DNA of 64,000 nucleotides from Hydractinia symbiolongicarpus (Eukaryota > Cnidaria > Hydrozoa > Anthoathecata > Hydractiniidae). A program made the translations under genes and the position numbers. Position 1 is the stretch's first letter; each line of letters begins with the position of its first letter. Location: NCBI RefSeq assembly GCF_029227915.1, contig NC_079882.1:17188501-17252500 (forward strand). The letters are read 5' to 3'. The notes beneath the pieces are model-generated. The model had not been told where the DNA came from and made no database searches. It saw nothing but the letters and a program-made list of their open reading frames with translations. Of this stretch, positions 51,423 to 63,960 are shown one piece after another.

Positions 51423-54152
51423 TTTATTAGACTGCAAAAGGCCATATTACAGCCTTTATAGGACTGTGCACGTAGTTAAGAGTGTTGTAAAGCAACGGCG
51501 CCAATGAAAACGACTTGGGACGTTGTAGCGCATTGAGACTGGAAGGACTAGGCCAATGGTGACCTGCGCAGACCTGTGAAACCACGTGATTAACGTGTGA
51601 GACCTTTATTAGACTGCAAAGGGCCATATTACAGCCTTTATAGGACTGTGCACGTAGTTAAGAGTGTCTTAAGGCAACGGCGCTAATGAAAACGACTTGA
51701 GACGTTGTAGCACATTGAGACTGGAAGGATTAGGCCAATGGTAACCTGCGCAGGCATGTGAAACCACGTGATTTACGTGGGAAGCCTTTATTAGACTGCA
51801 AAAGGCCATATTACAGCCTTTATAGGACTGTGCACGTAGTTAAGAGTGTTCTAAGGCAACTTCGCCAATGAAAACGACTTGGGACGTTGTAGCGCATTGA
51901 GACTGTAAGGACTACGGCAATGGAAACCTGAACAGGCAAATGGAACCACGTGATTTACGTGTGAGGCCTTTATTAGACTGCAAAAGGCCATATTACAGCC
52001 TTTATAGGACTGTGCAAGTAGTTAAGAGTGTTCTAAGGCCACGGCGCTAATGAAAACGACTTGAGACGTTGTAGCACATTGAGACTGGAAGGATTAGGCC
52101 AATGGTAACCTGAGCAGGCATGTGAAACCACGTGATTTACGTGGGAAGCCTTTATTAGACTGCAAAAGGCCATATTACAGCCTTTATAGGACTGTGCAGG
52201 TAGTTAAGAGTGTTCTAAGGCCACGGCGCTAAGGAAAACCACTTGGAACGTTGTAGTGTACTGAGACTGGAAGGAATAGTCCAATGGTAACCTGCGCAGG
52301 CAGATGGAACCACGTGATTTACGTGTGAGGACTTTATTAGACTGCAAAAGGCCATATTACAGCCTTTATAGGAATGTGCACGTAGTTAAGAGTGTTGTAA
52401 AGCAACGGCGCCAATGAAAACGACTTGGGACGTTGTAGCGCATTGAGACTGGAAGGACTAGGCCAATGGTGACCTGCGCAGACCTGTGAAACCACGTGAT
52501 TAACGTGTGAGACCTTTATTAGACTGCAAAGGGCCATATTACAGCCTTTATAGGACTGTGCACGTAGTTAAGAGTGTCTTAAGGCAACGGCGCTAATGAA
52601 AACGACTTGAGACGTTGTAGCACATTGAGACTGGAAGGATTAGGCCAATGGTAACCTGCGCAGGCATGTGAAACCACGTGATTTACGTGGGAAGCCTTTA
52701 TTAGACTGCAAAAGGCCATATTACAGCCTTTATAGGACTGTGCACGTAGTTAAGAGTGTTGTAAAGCAACGGCGCCAATGAAAACGACTTGGGAGGTTGT
52801 AGCGCATTGAGACTGGAACGACTAGTCCAATGGTAACCTGCACAGGCAGATGGAACCACGTGATTTACGTGTGAGGCCTCTATTAGACTGCAAAAGGCCA
52901 AATTACAGCCTTTATAGGACTGTGCACGTAGTTAAGAGGGTTGTAAGGCAACAGCGCTAATGAAAACGACTTGGGACGTTGTAGCGCATTGAGACTGGAA
53001 CGACTAGTCCAATGGTAACCTGCACAGGCAGATGGAACCACATGATTTACGTGTGAGGCCTTTATTAGACTGCAAAAGACCAAATTACAGCCTTTATAGG
53101 ACTGTGCACGTAGTTAAGAGTGTTGTAAAGCAACGGCGCCAATGAAAACGACTTGGGACGTTGTAGCGCATTGAGACTGGAAGGACTAGGCCAATGGTAA
53201 CCTGCGCAGACAGGTGAAACCACGTGATTTACGTGTGAGGTTTTTATTAGACTGCAAAAGGCCATATTACAGCTTTTATAGGACTGTGCAAGTAGTTAAG
53301 AGTGTCTTAAGGCAACGGCGCTAATGAAAACGACTTGAGACGTTGTAGCACATTGAGACTGGAAGGATTAGGCCAATGGTAACCTGCGCAGGCATGTGAA
53401 ACCACGTGATTTACGTATGAAGCCATTATTTGACTGCAAAAGGCCATATTACAGCCTTTATAGGACTGTGCACGTAGTTAAGAGTGTTCTAAGGCAACTT
53501 CGCCAATGAAAACGACTTGGGACGTTGTAACGCATTGACACTGTAAGGACTACGCCAATGGAAACCTGAACAGGCAAATGGAACCACGTGATTTACGTGT
53601 GAGGCCTTTATTAGACTGCAAAAGGCCATATTACAGCCTTTATAGGACTGTGCAAGTAGTTAAGAGTGTTCTAAGGCCACGGCGCTAATGAAAACGACTT
53701 GAGACGTTGTAGCACATTGAGACTGGAAGGATTAGGCCAATTGTAACCTGAGCAGGCATGTGAAACCACGTGATTTACGTGGGAAGCCTTTATTAGACTG
53801 CAAAAGGCCATACTACAGCCTTTATAGGACTGTGCAGGTGCTTAAGAGTGTTCTAAGGCCACGGCGCTAAGGAAAACCACTTGGAACGTTGTAGTGCACT
53901 GAGACTGGAAGGAATAGTCCAATGGTAACCTGCGCAGGCAGATGGAACCACGTGATTTACGTGTGAGGACTTTATTAGACTGCAAAAGGCCATATTACAG
54001 CCTTTATAGGACTGTGCACGTAGTTAAGAGTGTCTTAAGGCAACGGCGCTAATGAAAACGACTTGAGACGTTGTAGCACATTGAGACTGGAAGGATTAGG
54101 CCAATGGTAACCTGCGCAGGCATGTGAAACCACGTGATTTACGTGGGAAGCC

Positions 54153-54286
54153 TTTATTAGACTGCAAAAGGCCATATTACAGCCTTTATAGGACTGTGCA
54201 CGTAGTTAAGAGTGTTGAGACTGGAAGGACTAGGCCAATGGTAACCTGTGCAGACAGGTGAAACCACGTGATTTACGTGTGAGGCC
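54153..54286 (+). repeat. 48-bp-deleted monomer, copy 2
   Basis: It has the same junction as 51073-51206 (GTGTTGAGACTGG). Confidence 0.87.
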
Positions 54287-54502
54287 TTTATTAGACTGCA
54301 AAAGGCCATATTACAGCCTTTATAGGACTGTGCACGTAGTTAAGAGTTCTGTAAAGCAACAGCGCTAATGAAAACGACTTGGGAGGTTGTAGCGCATTGA
54401 GACTGGAACGACGTGGGACTTTGTAGCGCATTGAGACTGGAAGGACTAGGCCAATGGTAACCTGCGCAGACAGGTGAAACCACGTGATTTACGTGTGAGG
54501 CC
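54287..54502 (+). repeat. 34-bp-inserted monomer, copy 2
   Basis: It has the same junction as 51207-51422 (GGAACGACGTGGGAC). It ends with the TTATTACACTGC junction, which is shared with the third copy but not the first. Confidence 0.87.
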
Positions 54503-54693
54503 TTTATTACACTGCAAAAGGCCATATTACAGCCTTTATAGGACTGTGCACGTAGTTAAGAGTGTTGTAAAGCAACGGCGCCAATGAAAACGACTTGGGA
54601 CGTTGTAGCGCATTGAGACTGTTGAGACTGGAAGGACTAGGCCAATGGTGACCTGCGCAGACCTGTGAAACCACGTGATTAACGTGTGAGACC
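54503..54693 (+). repeat. Ag monomer with 9-bp tandem duplication (191 bp)
   Basis: GCATTGAGACTGTTGAGACTGG shows TTGAGACTG twice. The duplication is private to this copy: the matching monomers at 51423 and 57228 lack it. Confidence 0.87.
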
Positions 54694-55603
54694 TTTATTA
54701 GACTGCAAAGGGCCATATTACAGCCTTTATAGGACTGTGCACGTAGTTAAGAGTGTCTTAAGGCAACGGCGCTAATGAAAACGACTTGAGACGTTGTAGC
54801 ACATTGAGACTGGAAGGATTAGGCCAATGGTAACCTGCGCAGGCATGTGAAACCACGTGATTTACGTGGGAAGCCTTTATTAGACTGCAAAAGGCCATAT
54901 TACAGCCTTTATAGGACTGTGCACGTAGTTAAGAGTGTTGTAAAGCAACGGCGCCAATGAAAACGACTTGGGACTTTGTAGCGCATTGAGACTGGAAGGA
55001 CTAGGCCAATGGTAACCTGCGCAGACAGGTGAAACCACGTGATTTACGTGTGAGGCCTTTATTAGACTGCAAAAGGCCATATTACAGCCTTTATAGGACT
55101 GTGCACGTAGTTAAGAGTTCTGTAAAGCAACAGCGCTAATGAAAACGACTTGGGAGGTTGTAGCGCATTGAGACTGGAACGACTAGTCCAATGGTAACCT
55201 GCACAGGCAGATGGAACCACGTGATTTACGTGTAAGGCCTCTATTAGACTGCAAAGGGCCATATTACAGCATTTATAGGACTGTGCACGTAGTTAAGAGT
55301 GTTCTAAGGCAATTTCGCCAATGAAAACGACTTGGGACGTTGTAGCGCATTGAGACTGTAAGGACTAGGCCAATGGTAACCTACGCAGACAGGTGAAACC
55401 ACGTGATTTACGTGTGAGGCCTTTATTAGACTGCAAAAGGCCATATTACAGCCTTTATAGGACTGTGCACGTAGTTAAGAGTGTTCTAAGGCCACGGCGC
55501 TAAGGAAAACCACTTGGAACGTTGTAGTGCACTGAGACTGGAAGGAATAGTCCAATGGTAACCTGCGCAGGCAGATGGAACCACGTGATTTACGTGTGAG
55601 GAC

Positions 55604-55785
55604 TTTATTAGACTGCAAAAGGCCATATTAAGCCCTTTATAGGACTGTGCACGTAGTTAAGAGTGTTGTAAAGCAACGGCGCCAATGAAAACGACTTGGG
55701 ACGTTGTAGCGCATTGAGACTGGAACGACTAGTCCAATGGTAACCTGCACAGGCAGATGGAACCACATGATTTACGTGTGAGGCC
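55604..55785 (+). repeat. Hybrid monomer A* front / E back
   Basis: ATTAAGCCC and GCAACGGCGCC (A*) continue into GGAACGACTAGTCC, GCACAGGCAG and CACATG (E). The corresponding 58320 monomer stays A* throughout. The hybrid marks the unequal exchange that shortened the third HOR copy. Confidence 0.82.
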
Positions 55786-56877
55786 TTTATTAGACTGCAA
55801 AAGACCAAATTACAGCCTTTATAGGACTGTGCACGTAGTTAAGAGTGTTGTAAAGCAACGGCGCCAATGAAAACGACTTGGGACGTTGTAGCGCATTGAG
55901 ACTGGAAGGACTAGGCCAATGGTAACCTGCGCAGACAGGTGAAACCACGTGATTTACGTGTGAGGTTTTTATTAGACTGCAAAAGGCCATATTACAGCTT
56001 TTATAGGACTGTGCAAGTAGTTAAGAGTGTCTTAAGGCAACGGCGCTAATGAAAACGACTTGAGACGTTGTAGCACATTGAGACTGGAAGGATTAGGCCA
56101 ATGGTAACCTGCGCAGGCATGTGAAACCACGTGATTTACGTATGAAGCCATTATTTGACTGCAAAAGGCCATATTACAGCCTTTATAGGACTGTGCACGT
56201 AGTTAAGAGTGTTCTAAGGCAACTTCGCCAATGAAAACGACTTGGGACGTTGTAACGCATTGACACTGTAAGGACTACGCCAATGGAAACCTGAACAGGC
56301 AAATGGAACCACGTGATTTACGTGTGAGGCCTTTATTAGACTGCAAAAGGCCATATTACAGCCTTTATAGGACTGTGCAAGTAGTTAAGAGTGTTCTAAG
56401 GCCACGGCGCTAATGAAAACGACTTGAGACGTTGTAGCACATTGAGACTGGAAGGATTAGGCCAATTGTAACCTGAGCAGGCATGTGAAACCACGTGATT
56501 TACGTGGGAAGCCTTTATTAGACTGCAAAAGGCCATACTACAGCCTTTATAGGACTGTGCAGGTGCTTAAGAGTGTTCTAAGGCCACGGCGCTAAGGAAA
56601 ACCACTTGGAACGTTGTAGTGCACTGAGACTGGAAGGAATAGTCCAATGGTAACCTGCGCAGGCAGATGGAACCACGTGATTTACGTGTGAGGACTTTAT
56701 TAGACTGCAAAAGGCCATATTACAGCCTTTATAGGACTGTGCACGTAGTTAAGAGTGTCTTAAGGCAACGGCGCTAATGAAAACGACTTGAGACGTTGTA
56801 GCACATTGAGACTGGAAGGATTAGGCCAATGGTAACCTGCGCAGGCATGTGAAACCACGTGATTTACGTGGGAAGCC

Positions 56878-57011
56878 TTTATTAGACTGCAAAAGGCCAT
56901 ATTACAGCCTTTATAGGACTGTGCACGTAGTTAAGAGTGTTGAGACTGGAAGGACTAGGCCAATGGTAACCTGTGCAGACAGGTGAAACCACGTGATTTA
57001 CGTGTGAGGCC
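56878..57011 (+). repeat. 48-bp-deleted monomer, copy 3
   Basis: It has the same junction as the copies at 51073 and 54153. Confidence 0.87.
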
Positions 57012-57227
57012 TTTATTAGACTGCAAAAGGCCATATTACAGCCTTTATAGGACTGTGCACGTAGTTAAGAGTTCTGTAAAGCAACAGCGCTAATGAAAAC
57101 GACTTGGGAGGTTGTAGCGCATTGAGACTGGAACGACGTGGGACTTTGTAGCGCATTGAGACTGGAAGGACTAGGCCAATGGTAACCTGCGCAGACAGGT
57201 GAAACCACGTGATTTACGTGTGAGGCC
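57012..57227 (+). repeat. 34-bp-inserted monomer, copy 3
   Basis: It has the same junction as the copies at 51207 and 54287 and shares the TTATTACACTGC end with copy 2. Confidence 0.87.
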
Positions 57228-58319
57228 TTTATTACACTGCAAAAGGCCATATTACAGCCTTTATAGGACTGTGCACGTAGTTAAGAGTGTTGTAAAGCAA
57301 CGGCGCCAATGAAAACGACTTGGGACGTTGTAGCGCATTGAGACTGGAAGGACTAGGCCAATGGTGACCTGCGCAGACCTGTGAAACCACGTGATTAACG
57401 TGTGAGACCTTTATTAGACTGCAAAGGGCCATATTACAGCCTTTATAGGACTGTGCACGTAGTTAAGAGTGTCTTAAGGCAACGGCGCTAATGAAAACGA
57501 CTTGAGACGTTGTAGCACATTGAGACTGGAAGGATTAGGCCAATGGTAACCTGCGCAGGCATGTGAAACCACGTGATTTACGTGGGAAGCCTTTATTAGA
57601 CTGCAAAAGGCCATATTACAGCCTTTATAGGACTGTGCACGTAGTTAAGAGTGTTGTAAAGCAACGGCGCCAATGAAAACGACTTGGGACTTTGTAGCGC
57701 ATTGAGACTGGAAGGACTAGGCCAATGGTAACCTGCGCAGACAGGTGAAACCACGTGATTTACGTGTGAGGCCTTTATTAGACTGCAAAAGGCCATATTA
57801 CAGCCTTTATAGGACTGTGCACGTAGTTAAGAGTTCTGTAAAGCAACAGCGCTAATGAAAACGACTTGGGAGGTTGTAGCGCATTGAGACTGGAACGACT
57901 AGTCCAATGGTAACCTGCACAGGCAGATGGAACCACGTGATTTACGTGTAAGGCCTCTATTAGACTGCAAAGGGCCATATTACAGCATTTATAGGACTGT
58001 GCACGTAGTTAAGAGTGTTCTAAGGCAATTTCGCCAATGAAAACGACTTGGGACGTTGTAGCGCATTGAGACTGTAAGGACTAGGCCAATGGTAACCTAC
58101 GCAGACAGGTGAAACCACGTGATTTACGTGTGAGGCCTTTATTAGACTGCAAAAGGCCATATTACAGCCTTTATAGGACTGTGCACGTAGTTAAGAGTGT
58201 TCTAAGGCCACGGCGCTAAGGAAAACCACTTGGAACGTTGTAGTGCACTGAGACTGGAAGGAATAGTCCAATGGTAACCTGCGCAGGCAGATGGAACCAC
58301 GTGATTTACGTGTGAGGAC

Positions 58320-60685
58320 TTTATTAGACTGCAAAAGGCCATATTAAGCCCTTTATAGGACTGTGCACGTAGTTAAGAGTGTTGTAAAGCAACGGCGCCA
58401 ATGAAAACGACTTGGGACGTTGTAGCGCATTGAGACTGGAAGGACTAGTCCAATGGTAACCTGCGCAGACAGGTGAAACCACGTGATTTAAGTGTGAGGC
58501 CTCTATTAGACTGCAAAAGGCCAATTTACAGCCTTTATAGGACTGTGCACGTAGTTAAGAGTGTTGTAAGGCAACAGCGCTAATGAAAACGACTTGGGAC
58601 GTTGTAGCGCATTGAGACTGGAACGACTAGTCCAATGGTAACCTGCACAGGCAGATGGAACCACGTGATTTACGTGTGAGGCCTTTATTAGACTGCAAAA
58701 GACCAAATTACAGTCTTTATAGGACTGTGCACGTAGTTAAGAGTGTTGTAAGGCAACGGCGCTAATGAAAACGACTTGGGACTTTGTAGCGCATTGAGAC
58801 TGGAAGGACTAGGTCAATGGTGACCTGCGCAGACCGGTGAAACCACGTGATTAACTTGTGAGGCCTTTATTAGACTGCAAAGGGCCATATTACAGCATTT
58901 ATAGGACTGTGCACGTAGTTAAGAGTGTTCTAAGGCAATTTCGCCAATGAAAACGACTTGGGACGTCGTAGCGCATTGAGACTGTAAGGACTACGCCAAT
59001 GGTAACCTACGCAGACAGGTGAAACCACGTGATTTACGTGTGAGGCCTTTATTAGACTGCAAAAGGCCATATTACAGCCTTTATAGGACTGTGCAGGTAG
59101 TTAAGAGTGTTCTAAGGCCACGGTGCTAAGGAAAACCACTTGGAACGTTGTAGTGCACTAAGACTGGAAAGAATAGTCCAATGGTAACCTGCACAGGCAG
59201 ATGGAACCACGTGATTTACGTGTAAGGCCTCTATTAGACTGCAAAAGGCCAAATTACAGCCTTTATAGGACTGTGCACGTAGTTAAGAGTGTTGTAAGGC
59301 AACAGCGCTAATGAAAACGACTTGGGACGTTGTAGCGCATTGAGACTGGAACAACTAGTCCAATGGTAACCTGCACAGGCAGATGGAACCACATGATTTA
59401 CGTGTGAGGCCTTTATTAGACTGCAAAAGACCAAATTACAGCCTTTATAGGACTGTGCACGTAGTTAAGAGTGTTGTAAGGCAACGGCGCTAATGAAAAC
59501 GACTTGGGACGTTGTAGCGCATTGAGACTGGAAGGACTAGGTCAATGGTGACCTGCGCAGACCGGTGAAACCACGTGATTAACGTGTGAGGCCTTTATTA
59601 GACTGCAAAGGGCCATATTACAGCATTTATAGGACTGTGCATGTAGTTAAGAGTGTTCTAAGGCAAGTTCGCCAATGAAAACGACTTGGGACGTTGTAGC
59701 GCATTGAGACTGTAAGGACTAGGCCAATGGTAACCTACGCAGACAGGTGAAACTACGTGATTTACGTGTGAGGCCTTTATTAGACTGCAAAAGGCCATAT
59801 TACAGCCTTTATAGGACTGTGCAGGTAGTTAAGAGTGTTCTAAGGCCACGGCGCTAAGGAAAACCACTTGGAACGTTGTAGTGCACTGAGACTGGAAGGA
59901 ATAGTCCAATGGTAAACTGCGCAGGCAGATGGAACCACGTGATTTACGTGTGAGGACTTTATTAGACTGCAAAAGGCCATATTAAGCCCTTTATAGGACT
60001 GTGCACGTAGTTAAGAGTGTTGTAAAGCAACGGCGCCAATGAAAACGACTTGGGACGTTGTAGCGCATTGAGACTGGAAGGACTAGTCCAATGGTAACCT
60101 GCGCAGACAGGTGAAACCACGTGATTTAAGTGTGAGGCCTCTATTAGACTGCAAAAGGCCAATTTACAGCCTTTATAGGACTGTGCACGTAGTTAAGAGT
60201 GTTGTAAGGCAACAGCGCTAATGAAAACGACTTGGGACGTTGTAGCGCATTGAGACTGGAACGACTAGTCCAATGGTAACCTGCACAGGCAGATGGAACC
60301 ACATGATTTACGTGTGAGGCCTTTATTAGACTGCAAAAGACCAAATTACAGCCTTTATAGGACTGTGCACGTAGTTAAGAGTGTTGTAAGGCAACGGCGC
60401 TAATGAAAACGACTTGGGACTTTGTAGCGCATTGAGACTGGAAGGACTAGGTCAATGGTGACCTGCGCAAACCGGTGAAACCACGTGATTAACGTGTGAG
60501 GCCTTTATTAGACTGCAAAGGGCCATATTACAGCATTTATAGGACTGTGCACGTAGTTAAGAGTGTTCTAAGGCAATTTCGCCAATGAAAACGACTTGGG
60601 ACGTCGTAGCGCATTGAAACTGTAAGGACTACGCCAATGGTAACCTACGCAGACAGGTGAAACCACGTGATTTACGTGTGAGGCC
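58320..60685 (+). repeat. E-G-H-C(-A*) short HOR series
   Basis: A* at 58320 is followed by E-G-H-C (58502-59229), E-G-H-C-A* (59230-60139) and the next E-G-H (60140-60685). Full five-unit copies have a 910-bp period (59230 to 60140). The first unit lacks A*. Rare bases vary between units: TTAACTTGTG at 58852, CGGTGCTAAGG in the first C, and GCATGTAGTT at 59639. Confidence 0.82.
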
Positions 60686-61777
60686 TTTATTAGACTGCAA
60701 AAGGCCATATTACAGCCTTTATAGGACTGTGCAGGTAGTTAAGAGTGTTCTAAGGCCACGGTGCTAAGGAAAACCACTTGGAACGTTGTAGTGCACTGAG
60801 ACTGGAAGGAATAGTCCAATGGTAACCTGCGCAGGCAGATGGAACCACGTGATATACGTGTGAGGACTTTATTAGACTGCTAAAGGCCATATTAAGCCCT
60901 TTATAGGACTGTGCACGTAGTTAAGAGTGTTGTAAAGCAACGGCGTCAATGAAAACGACTTGGGACGTTGTAGCGCATTGAGACTGGAAGGACTAGGCCA
61001 ATGGTAACCTGCGCAGACAGGTGAAACCACGTGATTTACGTGTGAGGTTTTTATTAGACTGCAAAAGGCCATATTACAGCCTTTAAAGGACTGTGCAAGT
61101 AGTTAAGAGTGTTCTAAGGCCACGGCGCTAAGGAAAACCACTTGGAACGTTGTAGTGCATTGAGACTGAAAGGAATAGTCTAATGGTAACCTGCGCAGGC
61201 AGGTGAAACCACGTGATTTACGTATGAAGCCATTATTAGACTGCAAAAGGCCATATTACAGCCTTTATAGGACTGTGCACGTAGTTAAGAGTGTTCTAAG
61301 GCCACGCAGCTAAGGAAAACCACTTGGAACGTTGTAGTGCATTGAGACTGAAAGGAATAGTCTAATGGTAACCTGCGCAGGCAGGTGAAACCACGTGATT
61401 TACGTATGAAGCCATTATTAGACTGCAAAAGGCCATATTACAGCCTTTATAGGACTGTGCACGTAGTTAAGAGTGTTCTAAGGCAACTTCACCAATGAAA
61501 ACGACTTGGGACGTTGTAGCGCATTGAGACTGTAAGGACTAGGCCAATGGAAACCTGCACAGGCAAATGGAACCACGTGATTTACGTGTGAGGCCTTTAT
61601 TAGACTGCAAAAGGCCATATTACAGCCTTTATAGGACTGTGCAAGTAGTTAAGAGTGTTCTAAGGCCACGGCGCTAAGGAAAACCACTTGGAACGTTGTA
61701 GTGCATTGAGACTGAAAGGAATAGTCTAATGGTAACCTGCGCAGACAGATGGAACCACGTGATTTACGTGTGAGGAC

Positions 61778-61958
61778 TTTATTAGACTGCAAAAGGCCAT
61801 ATTACAGCCTTTATAGGACTGTGCACGTAGTTCAGAGTGTTGTAAGGCAACGGCGCTAATGAAAACGACTTGGGAGTTGTAGCGCATTGAGACTGTAAGG
61901 ACTACGCCAATGGTAACCTACGCAGACAGGTGAAACCACGTGATTTACGTGTGAGGCC
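61778..61958 (+). repeat. Hybrid monomer, 1 bp short
   Basis: CTTGGGAGTTGTAGC replaces CTTGGGAGGTTGTAGC, a 1-bp loss. The front is D/G-like (GTTCAGAG, GTAAGGCAACGG) and the back is H-like (CTGTAAGGACTACGCC, CCTACGCAG). Confidence 0.75.
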
Positions 61959-62686
61959 TTTATTAGACTGTAAAAGGCCATATTACAGCCTTTATAGGAC
62001 TGTGCAGGTAGTTAAGAGTGTTCTAAGGCCACGGTGCTAAGGAAAACCACTTGGAACGTTGTAGTGCACTGAGACTGGAAGGAATAGTCCAATGGTAACC
62101 TGCGCAGGCAGATGGAACCACGTGATTTACGTGTGAGGACTTTATTAGACTGCAAAAGGCCATATTAAGCCCTTTATAGGACTGTGCACGTAGTTAAGAG
62201 TGTTCTAAAGCAACGGCGCCAATGAAAACGACTTGGGACGTTGTAGCGCATTGAGACTGGAAGGACTAGGCCAATGGTAACCTGCGCAGACAGGTGAAAC
62301 CACGTGATTTACGTGTGAGGTTTTTATTAGACTGCAAAAGGCCATATTACAGCCTTTAAAGGACTGTGCAAGTAGTTAAGAGTGTTCTAAGGCCACGGCG
62401 CTAAGGAAAACCACTTGGAACGTTGTAGTGCATTGAGACTGAAAGGAATAGTCTAATGGTAACCTGCGCAGGCAGGTGAAACCACGTGATTTACGTATGA
62501 AGCCATTATTAGACTGCAAAAGGCCATATTACAGCCTTTATAGGACTGTGCACGTAGTTAAGAGTGTTCTAAGACCACGGAGCTAAGGAAAACCACTTGG
62601 AACGTTGTAGTGCATTGAGACTGAAAGGAATAGTCTAATGGTAACCTGCGCAGGCAGGTGAAACCACGTGATTTACGTATGAAGCC

Positions 62687-62868
62687 ATTATTAGACTGCA
62701 AAAGGCCATATTACAGCCTTTACAGGACTGTGCACGTAGTTAAGAGTGTTCTAAAGTAACTTCACCAATGAAAACGACTTGGGACGTTGTAGCGAATTGA
62801 GACTGGAACGACTAGTCCAATGGGAACCTGCACAGGCAGATGGAACCACATGATTTACGTGTGAGGCC
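62687..62868 (+). repeat. Hybrid monomer F front / E back
   Basis: TTCTAAAGTAACTTCACCAATG (F-like) continues into GGAACGACTAGTCC and CACATG (E), with private AGCGAATTG. It ends the second copy of the 7-monomer HOR. Confidence 0.75.
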
Positions 62869-63596
62869 TTTATTAGACTGCAAAAGACCAAATTACAGCC
62901 TTTATAGGACTGTGCACGTAGTTAAGAGTGTTGTAAAGCAACAGCGCTAATGAAAACGACTTGGCAGGTTGTAGCGCATTGAGACTGGAACGACTAGTCC
63001 AATGGTAACCTGCACAGGCAGATGGAACCACGTGATTTACGTGTGAGGCCTCTATTAGACTGCAAAAGGCCATATTACAGCCTTTATAGGACTGTGCAGG
63101 TAGTTAAGAGTGTTCTAAGGCCACGGCGATAAGAAAAACCACTTGGAACGTTGTAGTGCACTGAGACTGGAAGGAATAGTCCAATGGTAACCTGTGCAGG
63201 CAGATGGAACCACGTGATTTACGTGTGAGGACTTTATTAGACTGCAAAAGGCCATATTGCAGCCTTTATAGGACTGTGCACGTAGTTAAGAGTGTTGTAA
63301 AGCAACGGCACCAATGAAAACGACTTGGGACGTTGTAGCGCATTGAGACTTTAAGGACTAGGCCAATGGTAACCTGCGCAGACAGGTGAAACCACGTGAT
63401 TTACGTATGAAGCCTTTATTAGACTGCAAAAGGCCAAATTACAGCCTTTATAGGACTGTGCACGTAGTTAAGAGTGTCTTAAGGCAACGGCGCTAATGAA
63501 AACGACTTGAGACGTTGTAGCACATTAAGACTGGAAGGACTAGGCCAATGGTAACCTGCGCAGACAGGTGAAACCACGTGATTTACGTGTGAGGCC

Positions 63597-63778
63597 TTTA
63601 TTAGACTGCAAAAGGCCATATTACAGCCTTTATAGGACTGTGCACGTAGTTAAGAGTTCTGTAAAGCAACAGCGCTAATGAAAACGACTTGGGAGGTTGT
63701 AGCGCATTGAGACTGGAACGACTAGTCCAATGGTAACCTGCACAGGCAGATGGAACCACGTGATTTACGTGTGAGGCC
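63597..63778 (+). repeat. Reference monomer, subfamily D
   Basis: Diagnostics are GAGTTCTGTAAAGCAACAGC, CTTGGGAGGTTG, and GGAACGACTAGTCC, which contains the SpeI-type ACTAGT palindrome. CTGCACAGGCAGATGG and a GAGGCCTC end follow. Many D copies have GTTCAGAG in place of GTTAAGAG. D typically follows At or An and precedes E. Confidence 0.82.
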
Positions 63779-63960
63779 TCTATTAGACTGCAAAAGGCCA
63801 AATTACAGCCTTTATAGGACTGTGCACGTAGTTAAGAGTGTTGTAAGGCAACAGCGCTAATGAAAACGACTTGGGACGTTGTAGCGCATTGAGACTGGAA
63901 CGACTAGTCCAATGGTAACCTGCACAGGCAGATGGAACTACATGATTTACGTGTGAGGCC

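Larger units (their letters stand above)
48707..51786 (+). repeat. 17-monomer HOR, copy 1 (3080 bp)
   Basis: The order is F (TACGGCAATGG), B', C, Ag (GGAATGTGCACG), B, D-like, E, An, C'/B hybrid, F (TTATTTGACTG, GTAACGCATTGACACTG), B' (CCAATTGTAACC), C (CATACTACAG, GGTGCTTAAG), B, 48-bp-deleted A, 34-bp-inserted D, Ag, B. The length is 15 x 182 plus 134 plus 216. Copy 2 follows immediately at offset 3080. Confidence 0.88.
51787..54875 (+). repeat. 17-monomer HOR, copy 2 (3089 bp)
   Basis: The monomer order is the same as copy 1, with all the rare markers. It adds TTATTACACTGC at 54503 and a 9-bp tandem duplication in the Ag monomer. The last monomer is followed by At (54876) instead of F. 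Confidence 0.88.
54876..58319 (+). repeat. HOR copy 3 with flanking At-D-H-C words
   Basis: At, D, H, C (54876-55603) is followed by an A*/E hybrid (55604), then An, C'/B, F, B', C, B, deleted A, inserted D, Ag, B (55786-57591) as in copies 1 and 2. At, D, H, C follow again (57592-58319). The repeat period here is 2716-2725 bp (15 monomers), because the hybrid 55604 monomer removed two units. Confidence 0.85.
60686..63960 (+). repeat. 7-monomer HOR then D/E monomers
   Basis: C (CGGTGCTAAGG), A*, C', C'', F, C', and a D/H-like monomer span 60686-61958. C, A*, C', C'' and an F/E hybrid follow at 61959-62868, at an offset of 1273 bp. The remainder is D-like (62869), C (63051), A (63233), B-like (63415), D (63597) and E (63779). 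The C-A*-C'-C''-F word also occurs at 6371-7280, so the two ends of the window share it. Confidence 0.8.
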
